From contig NZ_JAHZSU010000002.1 of NCBI RefSeq assembly GCF_019457945.1, forward strand, positions 760,818 to 824,817: 64,000 nucleotides of DNA. The letters run 5' to 3'. Of the stretch, positions 35,096 to 45,081 are shown piece by piece. The notes beneath the pieces are model-generated. The model was not told the origin of the DNA and searched no databases. It worked only from the letters and a program-made list of their open reading frames with translations. The position numbers and the translations under genes are program-made. Positions within the stretch are counted from its first letter, which is position 1; every line of letters starts with the position of its first letter. This DNA comes from Ornithinimicrobium laminariae (GTDB taxonomy: Bacteria; Actinomycetota; Actinomycetes; Actinomycetales; Dermatophilaceae).

Positions 35096-36475
35096 ATGTC
35101 GCTGAGTGAGTTGGAGAGGCAAGACTTCGGACCCGTCCCTGACGGCCCGCCGCAAGACCGAGTGCCACCTCAAGACGTCGCCGCAGAGCAGAGTGTTTTG
35201 GGCAGCATGCTGCTCTCCAAGGACGCCATCACGGAGTGTGTCGAGCTCGTCCAGTCTCAAGACTTCTATCGCCCAGCGCACGAAATGATCCACGCTGCGG
35301 TTAGTGAGTTGTACGGGCGTGGCGAGCCCGTCGACGCCATCACGGTCAGCGATGAGATGTCCAAGCGCGGCGAATTGCAGCGAGTGGGTGGCACGGCCTA
35401 CCTGCACCAACTGATCGCTTCGGTGCCGACCGCTGCTAACGCCTCTTACTACGCCCAGATCATCACCGAGCGCGCCATGCTGCGCCGGTTGGTAGATGCT
35501 GGCACCAAGATTGTGCAGTTGGGGTATGCCCGCGAGGGTGGCGATGTCGAAGAGATCGTTAATGCTGCGCAGGCCGAGATCTACGCCGTGGCTGATCAGC
35601 GCTCGGGGGATGACTATCACGCACTCGGAGAGTTGCTGGAGGGGACGCTCGACGAAATCGAGCACAACTCTGGGTCCACCGGCGAGATGTCGGGTGTCCC
35701 CACCGGGTTTGCGCGACTTGATGAGTTAACCAATGGTCTGCACCCGGGCCAAATGATTATTGTCGCTGCGCGTCCGGCTGTTGGTAAGTCGACATTCGCG
35801 TTGGATATTGCGCGATCAGCAGCGATCAAAAACAATATGGCCACAGTGGTGTTTTCGCTCGAAATGAGCCGCAGCGAAATCACCATGCGCTTGCTTTCCG
35901 CCGAGGCTGAGATCCCGTTGCAAAACCTGCGAAAGGGCGGCCTGGAGGATCACCATTGGACGAGGCTAGGCGAAACACAGGGCCGACTAGGTGAAGTCCC
36001 GCTGTATATCGATGACAGCCCCAACATGGCGTTGATGGAGATCCGGGCTAAGTGTCGCCGACTCAAGCAGCGCAACAACCTGAAACTTGTTGTCATCGAC
36101 TATTTGCAGTTGATGAGTTCGGGCAAGCGCGTTGAGTCACGTCAGCAAGAGGTCTCGGAGTTTTCGCGTGCACTCAAGCTGCTGGCCAAGGAGCTGGAAG
36201 TGCCTGTTATTGCGCTCTCCCAGCTGAACCGTGGACCTGAGCAGCGCAATGACAAGAAGCCGCAAATGTCAGACCTTCGTGAGTCAGGCTCTATTGAGCA
36301 GGACGCTGACATGGTGATCTTGCTGCACCGCGAGTCGATGTATGACCGAGATTCAGAACGTGCTGGCGAGGCTGACGTCATCGTCGCGAAGCACCGAAAT
36401 GGTCCCACCGACACAATTGTCGTTGCCTTCCAGGGGCACTACAGCAAGTTCAGCAACGCGGCGCAGGACTTCTAG
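35096..36475 (+). CDS. dnaB: Replicative DNA helicase DnaB
   Basis: 459 aa from ATG 35096 behind GAGGAG. The N-terminal helical collar domain is followed by the RecA-like motor with Walker A AARPAVGKST (near residue 225-232), the DnaB-type VVIDYLQLM Walker B and SQLNRGPEQRNDKKPQMSDLRESG. It is the hexameric fork helicase. Length is normal, so there is no intein, unlike some actinobacterial dnaB genes. Confidence 0.97.
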   Translation: MSLSELERQDFGPVPDGPPQDRVPPQDVAAEQSVLGSMLLSKDAITECVELVQSQDFYRPAHEMIHAAVSELYGRGEPVDAITVSDEMSKRGELQRVGGTAYLHQLIASVPTAANASYYAQIITERAMLRRLVDAGTKIVQLGYAREGGDVEEIVNAAQAEIYAVADQRSGDDYHALGELLEGTLDEIEHNSGSTGEMSGVPTGFARLDELTNGLHPGQMIIVAARPAVGKSTFALDIARSAAIKNNMATVVFSLEMSRSEITMRLLSAEAEIPLQNLRKGGLEDHHWTRLGETQGRLGEVPLYIDDSPNMALMEIRAKCRRLKQRNNLKLVVIDYLQLMSSGKRVESRQQEVSEFSRALKLLAKELEVPVIALSQLNRGPEQRNDKKPQMSDLRESGSIEQDADMVILLHRESMYDRDSERAGEADVIVAKHRNGPTDTIVVAFQGHYSKFSNAAQDF

Positions 36476-36486
36476 GGAGAAGACCA

Positions 36487-36819
36487 ATGATCAACACCTC
36501 GCTCACCGCACTAGCGCGTGAACAACTCGAACTCGCACGAGCTGCGAGCAGCGGTCGAAGCAGCCAAACGGTTTTTGGCGGCCGTCAGCGCCAGTTGCGC
36601 CAGACAGTCATTGCTTTGATGGCCGGAAGAAAACTCGATGACCACGCCAACCCCGGTGAGGCTACAGTGCACGTAGTCCAAGGGCGCGTCCGCCTAGAGA
36701 CAGGCGAAAACGCGTGGGAAGGAGCATCGGGGCATCTCATCGAGGTGCCCAATGCGAATCACTCACTACTGGCTATCGAGGACTCCGTCATCCTCCTGAC
36801 CGTGGTGCTGCGCCACTGA
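36487..36819 (+). CDS. Cupin-domain protein
   Basis: 110 aa, 11 bases after dnaB with AGGGAG upstream, so probably cotranscribed. Two cupin motifs are visible: DDHANPGEATVHVVQGRVRL and GHLIEVPNANHSLLAIEDS. A likely metal site is formed by His, His/Glu and His residues. The function is unknown; small cupins of this type often bind metabolites or protect against oxidative stress. Confidence 0.8.
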   Translation: MINTSLTALAREQLELARAASSGRSSQTVFGGRQRQLRQTVIALMAGRKLDDHANPGEATVHVVQGRVRLETGENAWEGASGHLIEVPNANHSLLAIEDSVILLTVVLRH

Positions 36820-36902
36820 CTCCCACCAAGTGACGTACCCGCTGAATGAACCGGCGTTGTTACGAGTGGACAGACTCTGAGGCTCAGCGCTTGTACCTCA
36901 GC

Positions 36903-37052
36903 TCACAGGCCCCGGCCACGACCGGTGAACCGGCTCACGATCCGACCGATACCGCTTGTGGTCGGTGACCCGCTGCCATGAGTTGTTGGCCCGGGCGACG
37001 TGTTGCGCCGGCCGCCAGTGAGACGGCGGGTGAAATTTGAGATGAGACCCAT
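36903..37052 (-). CDS. 49-aa basic peptide with internal repeat
   Basis: From ATG 37052, with a perfect AGGAGG five to ten bases upstream, a 49-residue frame runs to TGA at 36903. Two related basic amphipathic segments, ISNFTRRLTGGRR at the start and IGRIVSRFTGRGR at the end, flank a Ser/Thr/Pro/Gly linker. There is no signal peptide. It lies upstream in sequence from nothing on its strand and follows the pirin gene by 180 bases. A nucleic-acid-binding or membrane-active peptide would fit, but the function is unknown. Confidence 0.55.
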   Translation of the reverse strand: MGLISNFTRRLTGGRRNTSPGPTTHGSGSPTTSGIGRIVSRFTGRGRGL

Positions 37053-37232
37053 AGTTTCCTCCTGCTAGTGACTGTTTCTAGACCATATCGGTCATAGCGT
37101 TCTACGGCAGCCCGAAGCGTTTTCGCCAGCGGCAACTGCACCCTTAGCCATTTTTGAGTGTTCCGCATAGCGTTGCTGACTTTAAGTCGAGGTGTGCGAA
37201 GTAGATTGCTTAGCAGTAGTGCTGACTGCGAA

Positions 37233-38219
37233 CTAGGACCGGGGTCGAATGCGGACACCTGGCAACGGCGGGGCTAGCAACGGTCCCTCAGGATCGCCGC
37301 TAGGTAGGCCGTACCAAGGATGGACGGGCAACGCCTCACCCTTGGCGGCATTGATCTCGCGCTGCCAACGTTGTCGATAGGTCTCCACGTCTTCGTGGGT
37401 GCGCCCGATGAAGTTCCACCACATCACGATCCGCTCTCCGAGCGGCTGACCGCCAATCACGATAAGACGAGTATCGGAGCCTGTGGCCGTGAGAGAAACC
37501 TGGGGCGTGCCGGTCGGAACGTAGCCCAGGTGATCGGACGGCAGGGCCTGTCCATCGATGCGAACTTCGCCAGAGTCAAGCAAAAGGCCGTGCTCGAAAT
37601 CGGCATCGAGGTTAAGGGTGAGGGTGCTGCACGGTTCGAGTCGGATTTCGGCTCCCAACAGTGGGCTATGCGTGGCTACCGTAGATGTTGAACCAAGCAG
37701 ACTGCCCAGGAAGACCTGAGCCTGCCACCCGTCACCGGCTACAACTTGGGGAATGTAGTGGTCAAACCTGGGATCAATAAAGCGCGCCCGCTCTGGTAGC
37801 GCCAGCCACAGTTGGACACCGTGTAGCACACGAGTGTCTGCTGTGGAGCGCTCTGAGTGACTGATGCCCCGACCTGCCGTCATGAGATTGAGCTCACCGG
37901 GTCGCACCATCGCGTGCGTGCCCACGCTATCTCGGTGTTCGACCCGTCCGGAAAAGAGCCAACTGACGGTGGACAGTCCGGTATGCGGGTGCGGAGGCAC
38001 CTGCATACCGCCAGTGGCCAGCACGTCATCCGGTCCATAGTGATCGACGAAGCACCACGCCCCGATGAGTGAACGTTTGCGCTGGGGCAGGGTTCGTCGA
38101 ACGGTCATCGCCCGGGGACCACCTAGCGGCACATCGCGTGGGGTCAAGACCTCCACCCCGTTGCAGCGCGGCCCGGAATCGAGGGCCACTTCTTTGGGTC
38201 GGGGCTCAGGATTGGTCAC
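37233..38219 (-). CDS. Pirin family protein
   Basis: 328 aa bicupin. The metal-binding motif PPHPHTGLSTVSW and later ISHSERS are the pirin signature, and the C-terminal pirin domain has IGRTHEDVETYR. Pirins bind iron; some act as quercetinases or redox-sensing co-regulators. It is divergent from the universal stress protein gene, in a stress-related stretch. Confidence 0.9.
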   Translation of the reverse strand: MTNPEPRPKEVALDSGPRCNGVEVLTPRDVPLGGPRAMTVRRTLPQRKRSLIGAWCFVDHYGPDDVLATGGMQVPPHPHTGLSTVSWLFSGRVEHRDSVGTHAMVRPGELNLMTAGRGISHSERSTADTRVLHGVQLWLALPERARFIDPRFDHYIPQVVAGDGWQAQVFLGSLLGSTSTVATHSPLLGAEIRLEPCSTLTLNLDADFEHGLLLDSGEVRIDGQALPSDHLGYVPTGTPQVSLTATGSDTRLIVIGGQPLGERIVMWWNFIGRTHEDVETYRQRWQREINAAKGEALPVHPWYGLPSGDPEGPLLAPPLPGVRIRPRS

Positions 38220-38353
38220 ATCAATAACCTAGCTGCCGCTCGAATGGCGCGCGAGAACGAGATCACGACAAGGACTTTGGCCCCTACCCCCACACGATCA
38301 CCCGTGCGAGGGTGGAGGCTCCGCCACCCGCACGCTCGAAAGGACCCGTCGTG

Positions 38354-39259
38354 ATGGGGACAACTCAAGATCCGATTGTCGTGGGGTATGACGGATCAAC
38401 CGCGTCCGAAGTTGCGCTGAAATGGGCAGCAAAGGCCGCCCATCAGAGTGGCATGAGCCTACTCATCATGCATACCGCCGACCTGTTCGACGAAAGCCAA
38501 AATCCGAACGGAGGCCTATCGAACGGTGCAGACGGCGAAGCTGAGGCGAAGAGCATCGCGGAGTGGGGAAGCGCGATCGTGCGAAAAGCCATGCCGGACC
38601 AGCCCGTCCAAATCGGTGGTGCATTCTTCAGCGCGCAGATCGATGTGCAGGAGCTGTCTGCCAGTACGCCGATGGTGGTGTTGGGCAACCACGGCGAGAG
38701 CCGGATCGACACGCTTGGTTTAGCCGCCGCCGCCTACGCCATCATCGGATACGCCCACTGCCCAGTTGTCATCGTCCAAGATGGAATCAGCGAACTGCCG
38801 GGTCCGGGTCGACCGGTGGTCGTTGGCGTCACTGACGACGCTGACCGGGTCGTCGATACCGGAGCGTACTTAGCGCAAAGTTGGGGAGCACCGCTTTTGT
38901 TGACCACCACGTGGTCTGCCGAGCGCACCGAATCTGGCGATCCCACCGAATCTGGCGACCACACCGAATCTACGCAGGCCAAGCACACCAACCGCCAAGC
39001 GGTGGCGAGAGTTCGCGCGGCCCACGAAGACCTCAACATCACCGGTGTCGTGCTCCAAACAGAACCAGTTGAAGGACTCACCCAGAGCGCGAGCAACGCA
39101 GGGTTGCTCATCCTCGGTGCCCGAGTCCACAGCCTGGCCGGTGCTGTCCTTGGTTCGACCAGCCTGGGCATGCTTCTTCAAAGGAAGATCCCCGTCATGA
39201 TCGTCGATTTAAACACTGACCCCACTTATTCGGCCCAAGAGCCCCTCGGAGAGTCATGA
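38354..39259 (+). CDS. Tandem universal stress protein
   Basis: 301 aa from ATG 38354 (AAAGGA upstream). Two UspA folds are present: VVGYDGSTASEVALKWAAKAA at the start and VVVGVTDDADRVV in the second half. The ATP-binding glycine pattern is degenerate in the first domain and partly kept in the second (GARVHSLAGAVLGSTS). An Asp/Ser/Thr-rich insert with repeated ESGD units lies about residue 195-215. It precedes the P-type ATPase gene by one base pair, so they form an operon. Confidence 0.85.
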   Translation: MGTTQDPIVVGYDGSTASEVALKWAAKAAHQSGMSLLIMHTADLFDESQNPNGGLSNGADGEAEAKSIAEWGSAIVRKAMPDQPVQIGGAFFSAQIDVQELSASTPMVVLGNHGESRIDTLGLAAAAYAIIGYAHCPVVIVQDGISELPGPGRPVVVGVTDDADRVVDTGAYLAQSWGAPLLLTTTWSAERTESGDPTESGDHTESTQAKHTNRQAVARVRAAHEDLNITGVVLQTEPVEGLTQSASNAGLLILGARVHSLAGAVLGSTSLGMLLQRKIPVMIVDLNTDPTYSAQEPLGES

Positions 39260-39260
39260 C

Positions 39261-41193
39261 ATGAGCACTCGTGGGTCTTGGCGTACGCATCCGATGGCTG
39301 CACCGATGGTCCTGCTTGCCGTGGCCTCGGTTGTGACTGCGCTCGTGCTCATGAGCCTTGGTCAGGATCAGGCGGTGGCGTGGCTAGCCGTCATCGTGGT
39401 CGGTTTTGTCGTTGTCGTGACGCTGGTCGATATGGCGCGGGAACTGATGGCTGGGCACTGGGGACTCGATATCCTTGCCGTGATCGCGATGCTCGCTACC
39501 GTTTCGGTGGGGGAGTACCTGGCCGGGCTGATCATTGTGTTGATGCTCTCTGGCGGGGAAGCCCTAGAGAAAATGGCCCAGGCCCGGGCCGGTAAAGAAC
39601 TCGGCGCGCTGATCAACCGGGCGCCGACCTTCGCGAATCGGATCGACAACGATGGCGCCGATACCAACTCAGTGCAGCGGCTCCCGATCGGCGAGGTCCA
39701 AGTCGGGGACATCCTCATGGTGCGTCCATCGGAGGTTGTGCCGGTCGACGGTGTGTTGCTCTCGGAACAGGCCGTCATTGATGAGTCGTCAGTGACTGGT
39801 GAGCCGATGCCTGTGGAACTGAGTTCTGGCGAGGCGGTCATTTCGGGGACCGTAAATGGCAACGAAGCCCTCCGTATGAGGGCCACGACCACGGCCTCGG
39901 AGTCGCACTATGCCTCGATTGTCACCCTCGCTCAGGAGGCAGTCGATTCGCGCGCTCCGATGGTGCGCTTGGCAGACCGGTACGCCGTGCCCTTCACCGT
40001 AGTTTCCCTGCTCATCGCCGGCATTGCCTGGTATGTCTCCGGGGACCCGGTGCGGTTCGCCGAAGTCTTGGTGGTGGCCACGCCTTGCCCATTGCTGATT
40101 GCGGCCCCGGTAGCGTTTATGGGGGGTATGAGTTCCTCGGCTCGAGCCAACGTCGTCGTCAAGGATGGGGGAACGCTAGAGACCCTGTCACGCGTGCGCT
40201 CGGTGGCTTTCGACAAGACTGGCACTCTCACCGGCGGGCACCCAACCGTGGTCCGAATTCGTAACTTCAGCGGCTCTGATCAGAGGGTCGTTGAGCTGGC
40301 CGCAGCAGGAGAGCAGTACTCCACCCACGTGTTTGCTGATCCAATCATCGCCTACGCGCAACAAAAGGGGCTTGACTTACCGTCGGTCTCAGATGCTCAG
40401 GAGGTAGCCACAAACGGGGTGCGAGCCACCTTGTTAGACCGCTCCGCGGTACGGGTTGGAAAACCTGACTTCATCGCCGAACGCGTCGGCGCGTTTGCCC
40501 CCGAAGATCTCGGCCCCGGCGAAAGCGCGGCATACGTTTCGCAAGATGCTGAGCTGGTTGGTGTCATCGTGCTCTCCGACGCGGTGCGTCCCGCAGCCAA
40601 ACTAACCATCGAATACCTGCGAAACCACGGTGTGGACGACGTCTTCATGGTGACCGGGGACATCCGCTCCACCGCCGAGTCGATCGCTGGCGAAGTGGGC
40701 ATTACTCGGGTGTATGCCGACGCCACGCCGCGAGACAAGGTCGAATTAGTGCGTAGGCGAGACGCCGGTCCGGTTCTGATGGTGGGAGATGGCATCAACG
40801 ATGCACCGGTCTTGGCAGCTGCCGACGTGGGCATTGCGATGGGAGCGCGCGGGGCCACGGCCGCCAGCGAATCCGCATCCGCGGTCGTCACGTCGGAGAA
40901 CATCGCACGGCTAGCTGACGTCATACACATCTCTCGGCGCACGATCCGGATAGCTTTGCAGAGCATCTGGATCGGCATTTGTGATCTCAGTCGGTCTGAT
41001 GTTTGTAGCAGCCTTCGGTTATCTGCCTGCTCTAGCGGGCGCCCTGCTCCAAGAAGTCGTCGATCTCGTGGCGATTTTTAGTGCGCTAAGAGCCCTAGCG
41101 CTGCACCGGAACCTACCTAGCGAGGCCATTGTGGCGCAGACGAGTTCGGTGACCAGGTCGGGCAGTCCCGTGATGTCAACGCAGGGTCCGTGA
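39261..41193 (+). pseudogene. Heavy-metal P1B-type ATPase, frameshifted near the 3' end
   Basis: The first frame (606 codons) has four N-terminal helices, the actuator motif TGEP, a TPC-type metal site (ATPCPLLIAAP), the phosphorylation motif DKTGTLTGG and the hinge GDGINDAPVLA. At about 40978-40980 one extra T in ATTTGTGATC breaks the frame. The remaining part (ISVGLMFVAAFGYLPALAGALLQEVVDL), which is the last two helices, continues in the next frame to 41193. Loss of these helices should abolish transport, unless the base is a sequencing error. No N-terminal heavy-metal domain is present. It is coupled to the Usp gene. Confidence 0.8.
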
Positions 41194-41206
41194 TGACTGT
41201 TCAGTC

Positions 41207-42463
41207 TTACTGCACGCGTTCGCGATAGCGCTCAAGTGCGTTCATAGCCGGTGTGGCGGCCGCGCCGTGCAGCACGATAGAGGAGACGATGACCAGCGAG
41301 ACCGCGGGCCACAGGGCCCACCCGTCATCCTTACTGAAGTACTCCATGGCGTAACACAAGTAATACAGTGAGCCCACGCCGCGAACACCGAACGCCGCAA
41401 CGACCCACCGTTCACCGCGCAGCAAGCGCTTATCGCCAATCAGGGAGATCCCGGCGGCCAACGGCCTGATCACGAGCAACACCACCGCTGCTACGCCGAC
41501 ATGCGACCACTGCAAACGGGGGACCGCGTCAGAAATGAACGAGATCCCAATGACCAGGAGTACCAACAGGGTGAGCAAATGCTCGGTCCGCTGGATGAAC
41601 TCGTGGAAGCGTGCATGGTGCTCGTTGCCCCGCTCGGCCGATCGAATGCCCAATGCCGCAAAGAACACGGCCAAGAAGCCCCAGCCACCCACGAGTTCAC
41701 CGACGCCGTAGGACATGAGCAGGGTCGCTACTGCACCTGCGGGTTCGGCATAGCGAATGAGTTGATGGTCTCCGACGCGCAAGCGGTATAGGGCCTCTCC
41801 GCCGAGCCGCCCCAGCACCCATCCGGTCACCGCGCCAATGACGGTCTTACCCACCAGGTCCCAGGCCACCCAATTCCAAACCCATTCTTCGGGTGCTCCT
41901 CGGGCAGCGAGGTAAATGGCGAAGTAGATGAAAGGGAAAGCAAGGGCATCGTTGAGTCCAGCCTCGGAAGTGAGAGCGAAGCGCGCCTCATCAGTTTCGT
42001 CGCCGGCACTTTCCCCCAAACTCGGCCCTTCCACCTGAACATCTGCAGCCAGCACGGGATCGGTGGGGGCCAGGATCGCACCGAAAAGAATAGCGACCGC
42101 TGGTGTCAGTCCCAATGCCCACCAACCCAGGAGGGCGACGCTGACAATGGCCAACGGCATACCCACCGCCAGGAGCCGCCAGGTGGTGGACCATCCGCGG
42201 AACGTCAGTGGACGGTCTAGCGCTAACCCGACGCCGTAGAGCGCCACGATAACGGTGATTTCGGCCATTCTTTCGGCAATTTCGGGACGCTCAATCACAT
42301 TGACAAGCTCAGACTCAGCGGGAATCAGCCAACCAATCAACATCCCCACACCTACGACGACCATTGGCGCTGACAAGAGCTTTTGGGTGAGTAGTCCTGG
42401 CAGAATCGAGCCGATCAATAGCGTCGCTCCCACTACCGCGTAGATCAGATCGACATTAGCCAC
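41207..42463 (-). CDS. Na+/H+ antiporter, NhaP/CPA1 type
   Basis: 418 aa from GTG 42463. About twelve membrane segments are present; AILAPTDPVLAADV and the ND motif in SEAGLNDALAFPF are the CPA1 ion-binding elements, and GVRGVGSLYYLCYA is a conserved later helix. It exchanges sodium or potassium for protons across the membrane. Convergent with the frameshifted ATPase. Confidence 0.9.
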   Translation of the reverse strand: MANVDLIYAVVGATLLIGSILPGLLTQKLLSAPMVVVGVGMLIGWLIPAESELVNVIERPEIAERMAEITVIVALYGVGLALDRPLTFRGWSTTWRLLAVGMPLAIVSVALLGWWALGLTPAVAILFGAILAPTDPVLAADVQVEGPSLGESAGDETDEARFALTSEAGLNDALAFPFIYFAIYLAARGAPEEWVWNWVAWDLVGKTVIGAVTGWVLGRLGGEALYRLRVGDHQLIRYAEPAGAVATLLMSYGVGELVGGWGFLAVFFAALGIRSAERGNEHHARFHEFIQRTEHLLTLLVLLVIGISFISDAVPRLQWSHVGVAAVVLLVIRPLAAGISLIGDKRLLRGERWVVAAFGVRGVGSLYYLCYAMEYFSKDDGWALWPAVSLVIVSSIVLHGAAATPAMNALERYRERVQ

Positions 42464-42533
42464 TGCCTAAGTATGCGGCTCTCACTCCCGTCACCGGCAA
42501 GGAGGGGTGCAGATGGTTCCCCGCGCCTCTCAA

Positions 42534-43244
42534 TCAGTGGGGCAACGGCTCCTGTGGCTCGTCTGCGCCCTCGGGCGGTTCGGCTCGGCACAGCGCGTCC
42601 CAGTCGGCGGTGAGCAGGTCTTGAGGGCCATCGACAATGAGGACAGCTCCGGCGTCGCGCAGCTCTTGCACGCCGAAGCCACCGGAGCGGACTGCCACGC
42701 AGGGCGCACCCATCCGGGCGGCGGAGGCTACGTCATACGAAGTGTCGCCGACCAGAATCGCGCGCTCACCCCCCGCTTGGCGCAGGGCAACCTCAAGTAT
42801 GTCCGGCGCTGGCTTGGACTGCTCGGCGTCGTCAGAAGTGGTGACAGTGCTCAACGCGTCGTCAGGCAGGTCGAGCAGCTCGATCACGTGATCGGTGAAC
42901 CGCTTTTTGCCCGAGGAAGCGAGGGCGACTCGCAGCCCGCGTTTGCGCAACATAAGGACCAGGTCACGTGCCCCGTCTAGTAGTCCGACCTCGTCAAGGA
43001 TGTGGGAATACTCCTGCTCCCACCTGGCCCGTAAATCGTCCCCAAAACGGGCCTCCACGTCGTCGTCGGTCACGACAGCAACTAATTTGTCCCCGCCCAT
43101 GCCGATCGCGCGGTGCACCCGCCACAGAGGCGGGGTGAGGTCGAAGTGGGCGAAGGACCGCGACCAGGCCAGGGCGTGGTGATAGGTCGAGTCGGCCAGG
43201 GTGCCATCAACGTCCAATAGGACAGTATCGCGTGTCGGAGTCAT
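42534..43244 (-). CDS. HAD-family phosphatase (phosphoglycolate phosphatase-like)
   Basis: 236 aa with AGGAGG before the ATG. HAD motif I is LLDVDGTLADS, motif II lies in ALASSGKK, and motifs III/IV are KPAPDILEVALRQAG and VGDTSYDVASAARMG. An alpha-helical cap lies between motifs I and II, as in phosphoglycolate and beta-phosphoglucomutase-like phosphatases. The exact substrate is unknown. Confidence 0.88.
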   Translation of the reverse strand: MTPTRDTVLLDVDGTLADSTYHHALAWSRSFAHFDLTPPLWRVHRAIGMGGDKLVAVVTDDDVEARFGDDLRARWEQEYSHILDEVGLLDGARDLVLMLRKRGLRVALASSGKKRFTDHVIELLDLPDDALSTVTTSDDAEQSKPAPDILEVALRQAGGERAILVGDTSYDVASAARMGAPCVAVRSGGFGVQELRDAGAVLIVDGPQDLLTADWDALCRAEPPEGADEPQEPLPH

Positions 43245-43287
43245 TCCTCCTGTTTACCCGATTTCCAAGCTCTCGCGCAGCATTTCG

Positions 43288-45012
43288 TTACTCGGGAGAG
43301 ACCGCAAACTCCTTCATTTTTGCAATTGCGAAGCCCCACCCCTGCTCAAGGGTTGGTTTCGGCGGCAGGGCGATCTCGTCCGGGTTGGTCACAACATCGA
43401 GCAGCACAGGACCTGGGTGGGCCAACGCCTCTACTACCGCACCGTCGACGTCGTGTGGGTTAGTGACTCGAATCCCTCGCATCCCGATGGCCTCGGCAAC
43501 CTTGGCAAAGTCGGGATTGTTCAGCACGGTGCCAAACTCGGGCAGACCGACCTGCTCCATTTCGAGCTTCACCATGCCGAGTCGCCCATTGTTGAAGACG
43601 AAGATCTTGACTGGAAGGTCCTCGGAGACTGCCGTGATCAGGTCACCCATCAGCATCGAGAGACCACCGTCTCCACAGAAGGCGATTACTTGCCGGTCAC
43701 GATCCAAAGCCTGGGCCCCCAGTGCCATCGGCATCGCGTTGGCCATTGAGCCCAAGTTGTACGATCCGAGGAGCCGCCGATCGCTGCTCATCCGCACGAA
43801 GCGGCTCAGCCAGACCGTCGACATACCGGTGTCAGTCGTGAAGATCGCGTCGGAGTCTGCGTGCCGCTCAACGACATCCGCCAGCAACTCTGGTCGGATC
43901 AATTCATCGCGATTGTCGACCTTGCTTCGCAGCAGCCCGACCTTCTTTTTGTCGTAATCGGGGTCGGTGAAGTGGGCCTGACCGCTGCCCCACGACGCGT
44001 AGGCCTTTCGCGCCTCATCAAGGTGATCGCGATCGTGTTTTGCGTCCAACAACGGCAGCAGTGCTGCAAGCGCGAGGCGAGCATCGCCGACCACTGCGTG
44101 GTCGACGGGCGTGCGGCGCCCGATGTGAGCTCCACGGACGTCAATCTGCACCACGATCTTGCCGGTGGGCAGGAACTCCGGGTAGGGAAAGTCCGTGCCA
44201 ATAAGCACCAACACGTCGCAGGAGTCGAACGCGAGAGCAGTCGCCGGATTGCCAATCAGTCCAGACTGGCCGACCTCGTAGGGGTTGTCTTCGTCGAAGC
44301 CCTCCTTCGCCTTAAGTGAGAGCACCATTGGGGCCGCGAGGTGTTCGGCGGCCTGTAGCACTTCCGTGCGAGCGTGGCGTGCTCCCAAACCGACGAGGAA
44401 CGTCACCGAGTCGGCGCCGTTGATGGCCTCGGCTGCTGCTTGCACCGCTTGGGGAGCGGGCGCCGCCACCGGCTGGGCTTTCGCAAACTGTGGGACCGGG
44501 GTGTTCTTGGGCACTTCGAGTCCGCCGATATCTCCCGGAAGCGTTAGCACGGCAACACCCCGCTCGGACAGCGCGGTATTAACGGCCTGCTCAAGAACAC
44601 CAGGCAGTTGGTCCACGCTGGTTACTGTCTGGCAGAAGACCGACACATCGGCGAAGAGCACATCGTTGTCGACCTCCTGAAAGAAGTCTGATCCCATTTC
44701 CTCCCGCGGCACCTGCCCGCAGATCGCCAGCACCGGAGTATGAGACTTTTTGGCGTCATAGAGGCCGTTGAGGAGGTGAATTGCTCCGGGTCCGACCGTG
44801 CCGGCACAGACGGCGAGTTCGTTAGTCAGTTGGGACTGGGCAGAAGCCGCGAAGGCCGCGGCTTCTTCGTGGCGGACTCCGACCCACTCAACGCGGTCCT
44901 CACGGCGGATCGCATCCGTGACCGGGTTAAGCGCGTCTCCCACGACACCCCACACCTGACGGACGCCATGTTCGGCTAGGGAATCGATGAGCAGTTCAGC
45001 CACAGTTGTCAT
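43288..45012 (-). CDS. poxB: Pyruvate:quinone oxidoreductase / pyruvate oxidase-like TPP enzyme
   Basis: 574 aa. TPP-dependent enzyme with the N-terminal HEEAAAFAASAQSQLT (catalytic Glu), a central FAD-binding domain, and the C-terminal TPP/Mg motif GDGGLSMLMGDLITA...NNGRLGMVKLE. The length and the GWGFAIAKMKEF C-terminus fit PoxB, which oxidises pyruvate to acetate and CO2 and passes electrons to quinone. It forms acetate in stationary phase, linking logically to the phosphoketolase further on. Confidence 0.87.
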   Translation of the reverse strand: MTTVAELLIDSLAEHGVRQVWGVVGDALNPVTDAIRREDRVEWVGVRHEEAAAFAASAQSQLTNELAVCAGTVGPGAIHLLNGLYDAKKSHTPVLAICGQVPREEMGSDFFQEVDNDVLFADVSVFCQTVTSVDQLPGVLEQAVNTALSERGVAVLTLPGDIGGLEVPKNTPVPQFAKAQPVAAPAPQAVQAAAEAINGADSVTFLVGLGARHARTEVLQAAEHLAAPMVLSLKAKEGFDEDNPYEVGQSGLIGNPATALAFDSCDVLVLIGTDFPYPEFLPTGKIVVQIDVRGAHIGRRTPVDHAVVGDARLALAALLPLLDAKHDRDHLDEARKAYASWGSGQAHFTDPDYDKKKVGLLRSKVDNRDELIRPELLADVVERHADSDAIFTTDTGMSTVWLSRFVRMSSDRRLLGSYNLGSMANAMPMALGAQALDRDRQVIAFCGDGGLSMLMGDLITAVSEDLPVKIFVFNNGRLGMVKLEMEQVGLPEFGTVLNNPDFAKVAEAIGMRGIRVTNPHDVDGAVVEALAHPGPVLLDVVTNPDEIALPPKPTLEQGWGFAIAKMKEFAVSPE

Positions 45013-45081
45013 GCCGTCAAAATAACACTTAGGTCCTGCTGCCAGGGGGAGACCTAACGCTGCCGCGTGATGCCGCTGAGA

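Noticed and set aside
35000..35665. 221-codon minus-strand frame over the dnaB start and DnaA boxes
   Set aside because: Antisense to dnaB and its promoter region; no supporting features.
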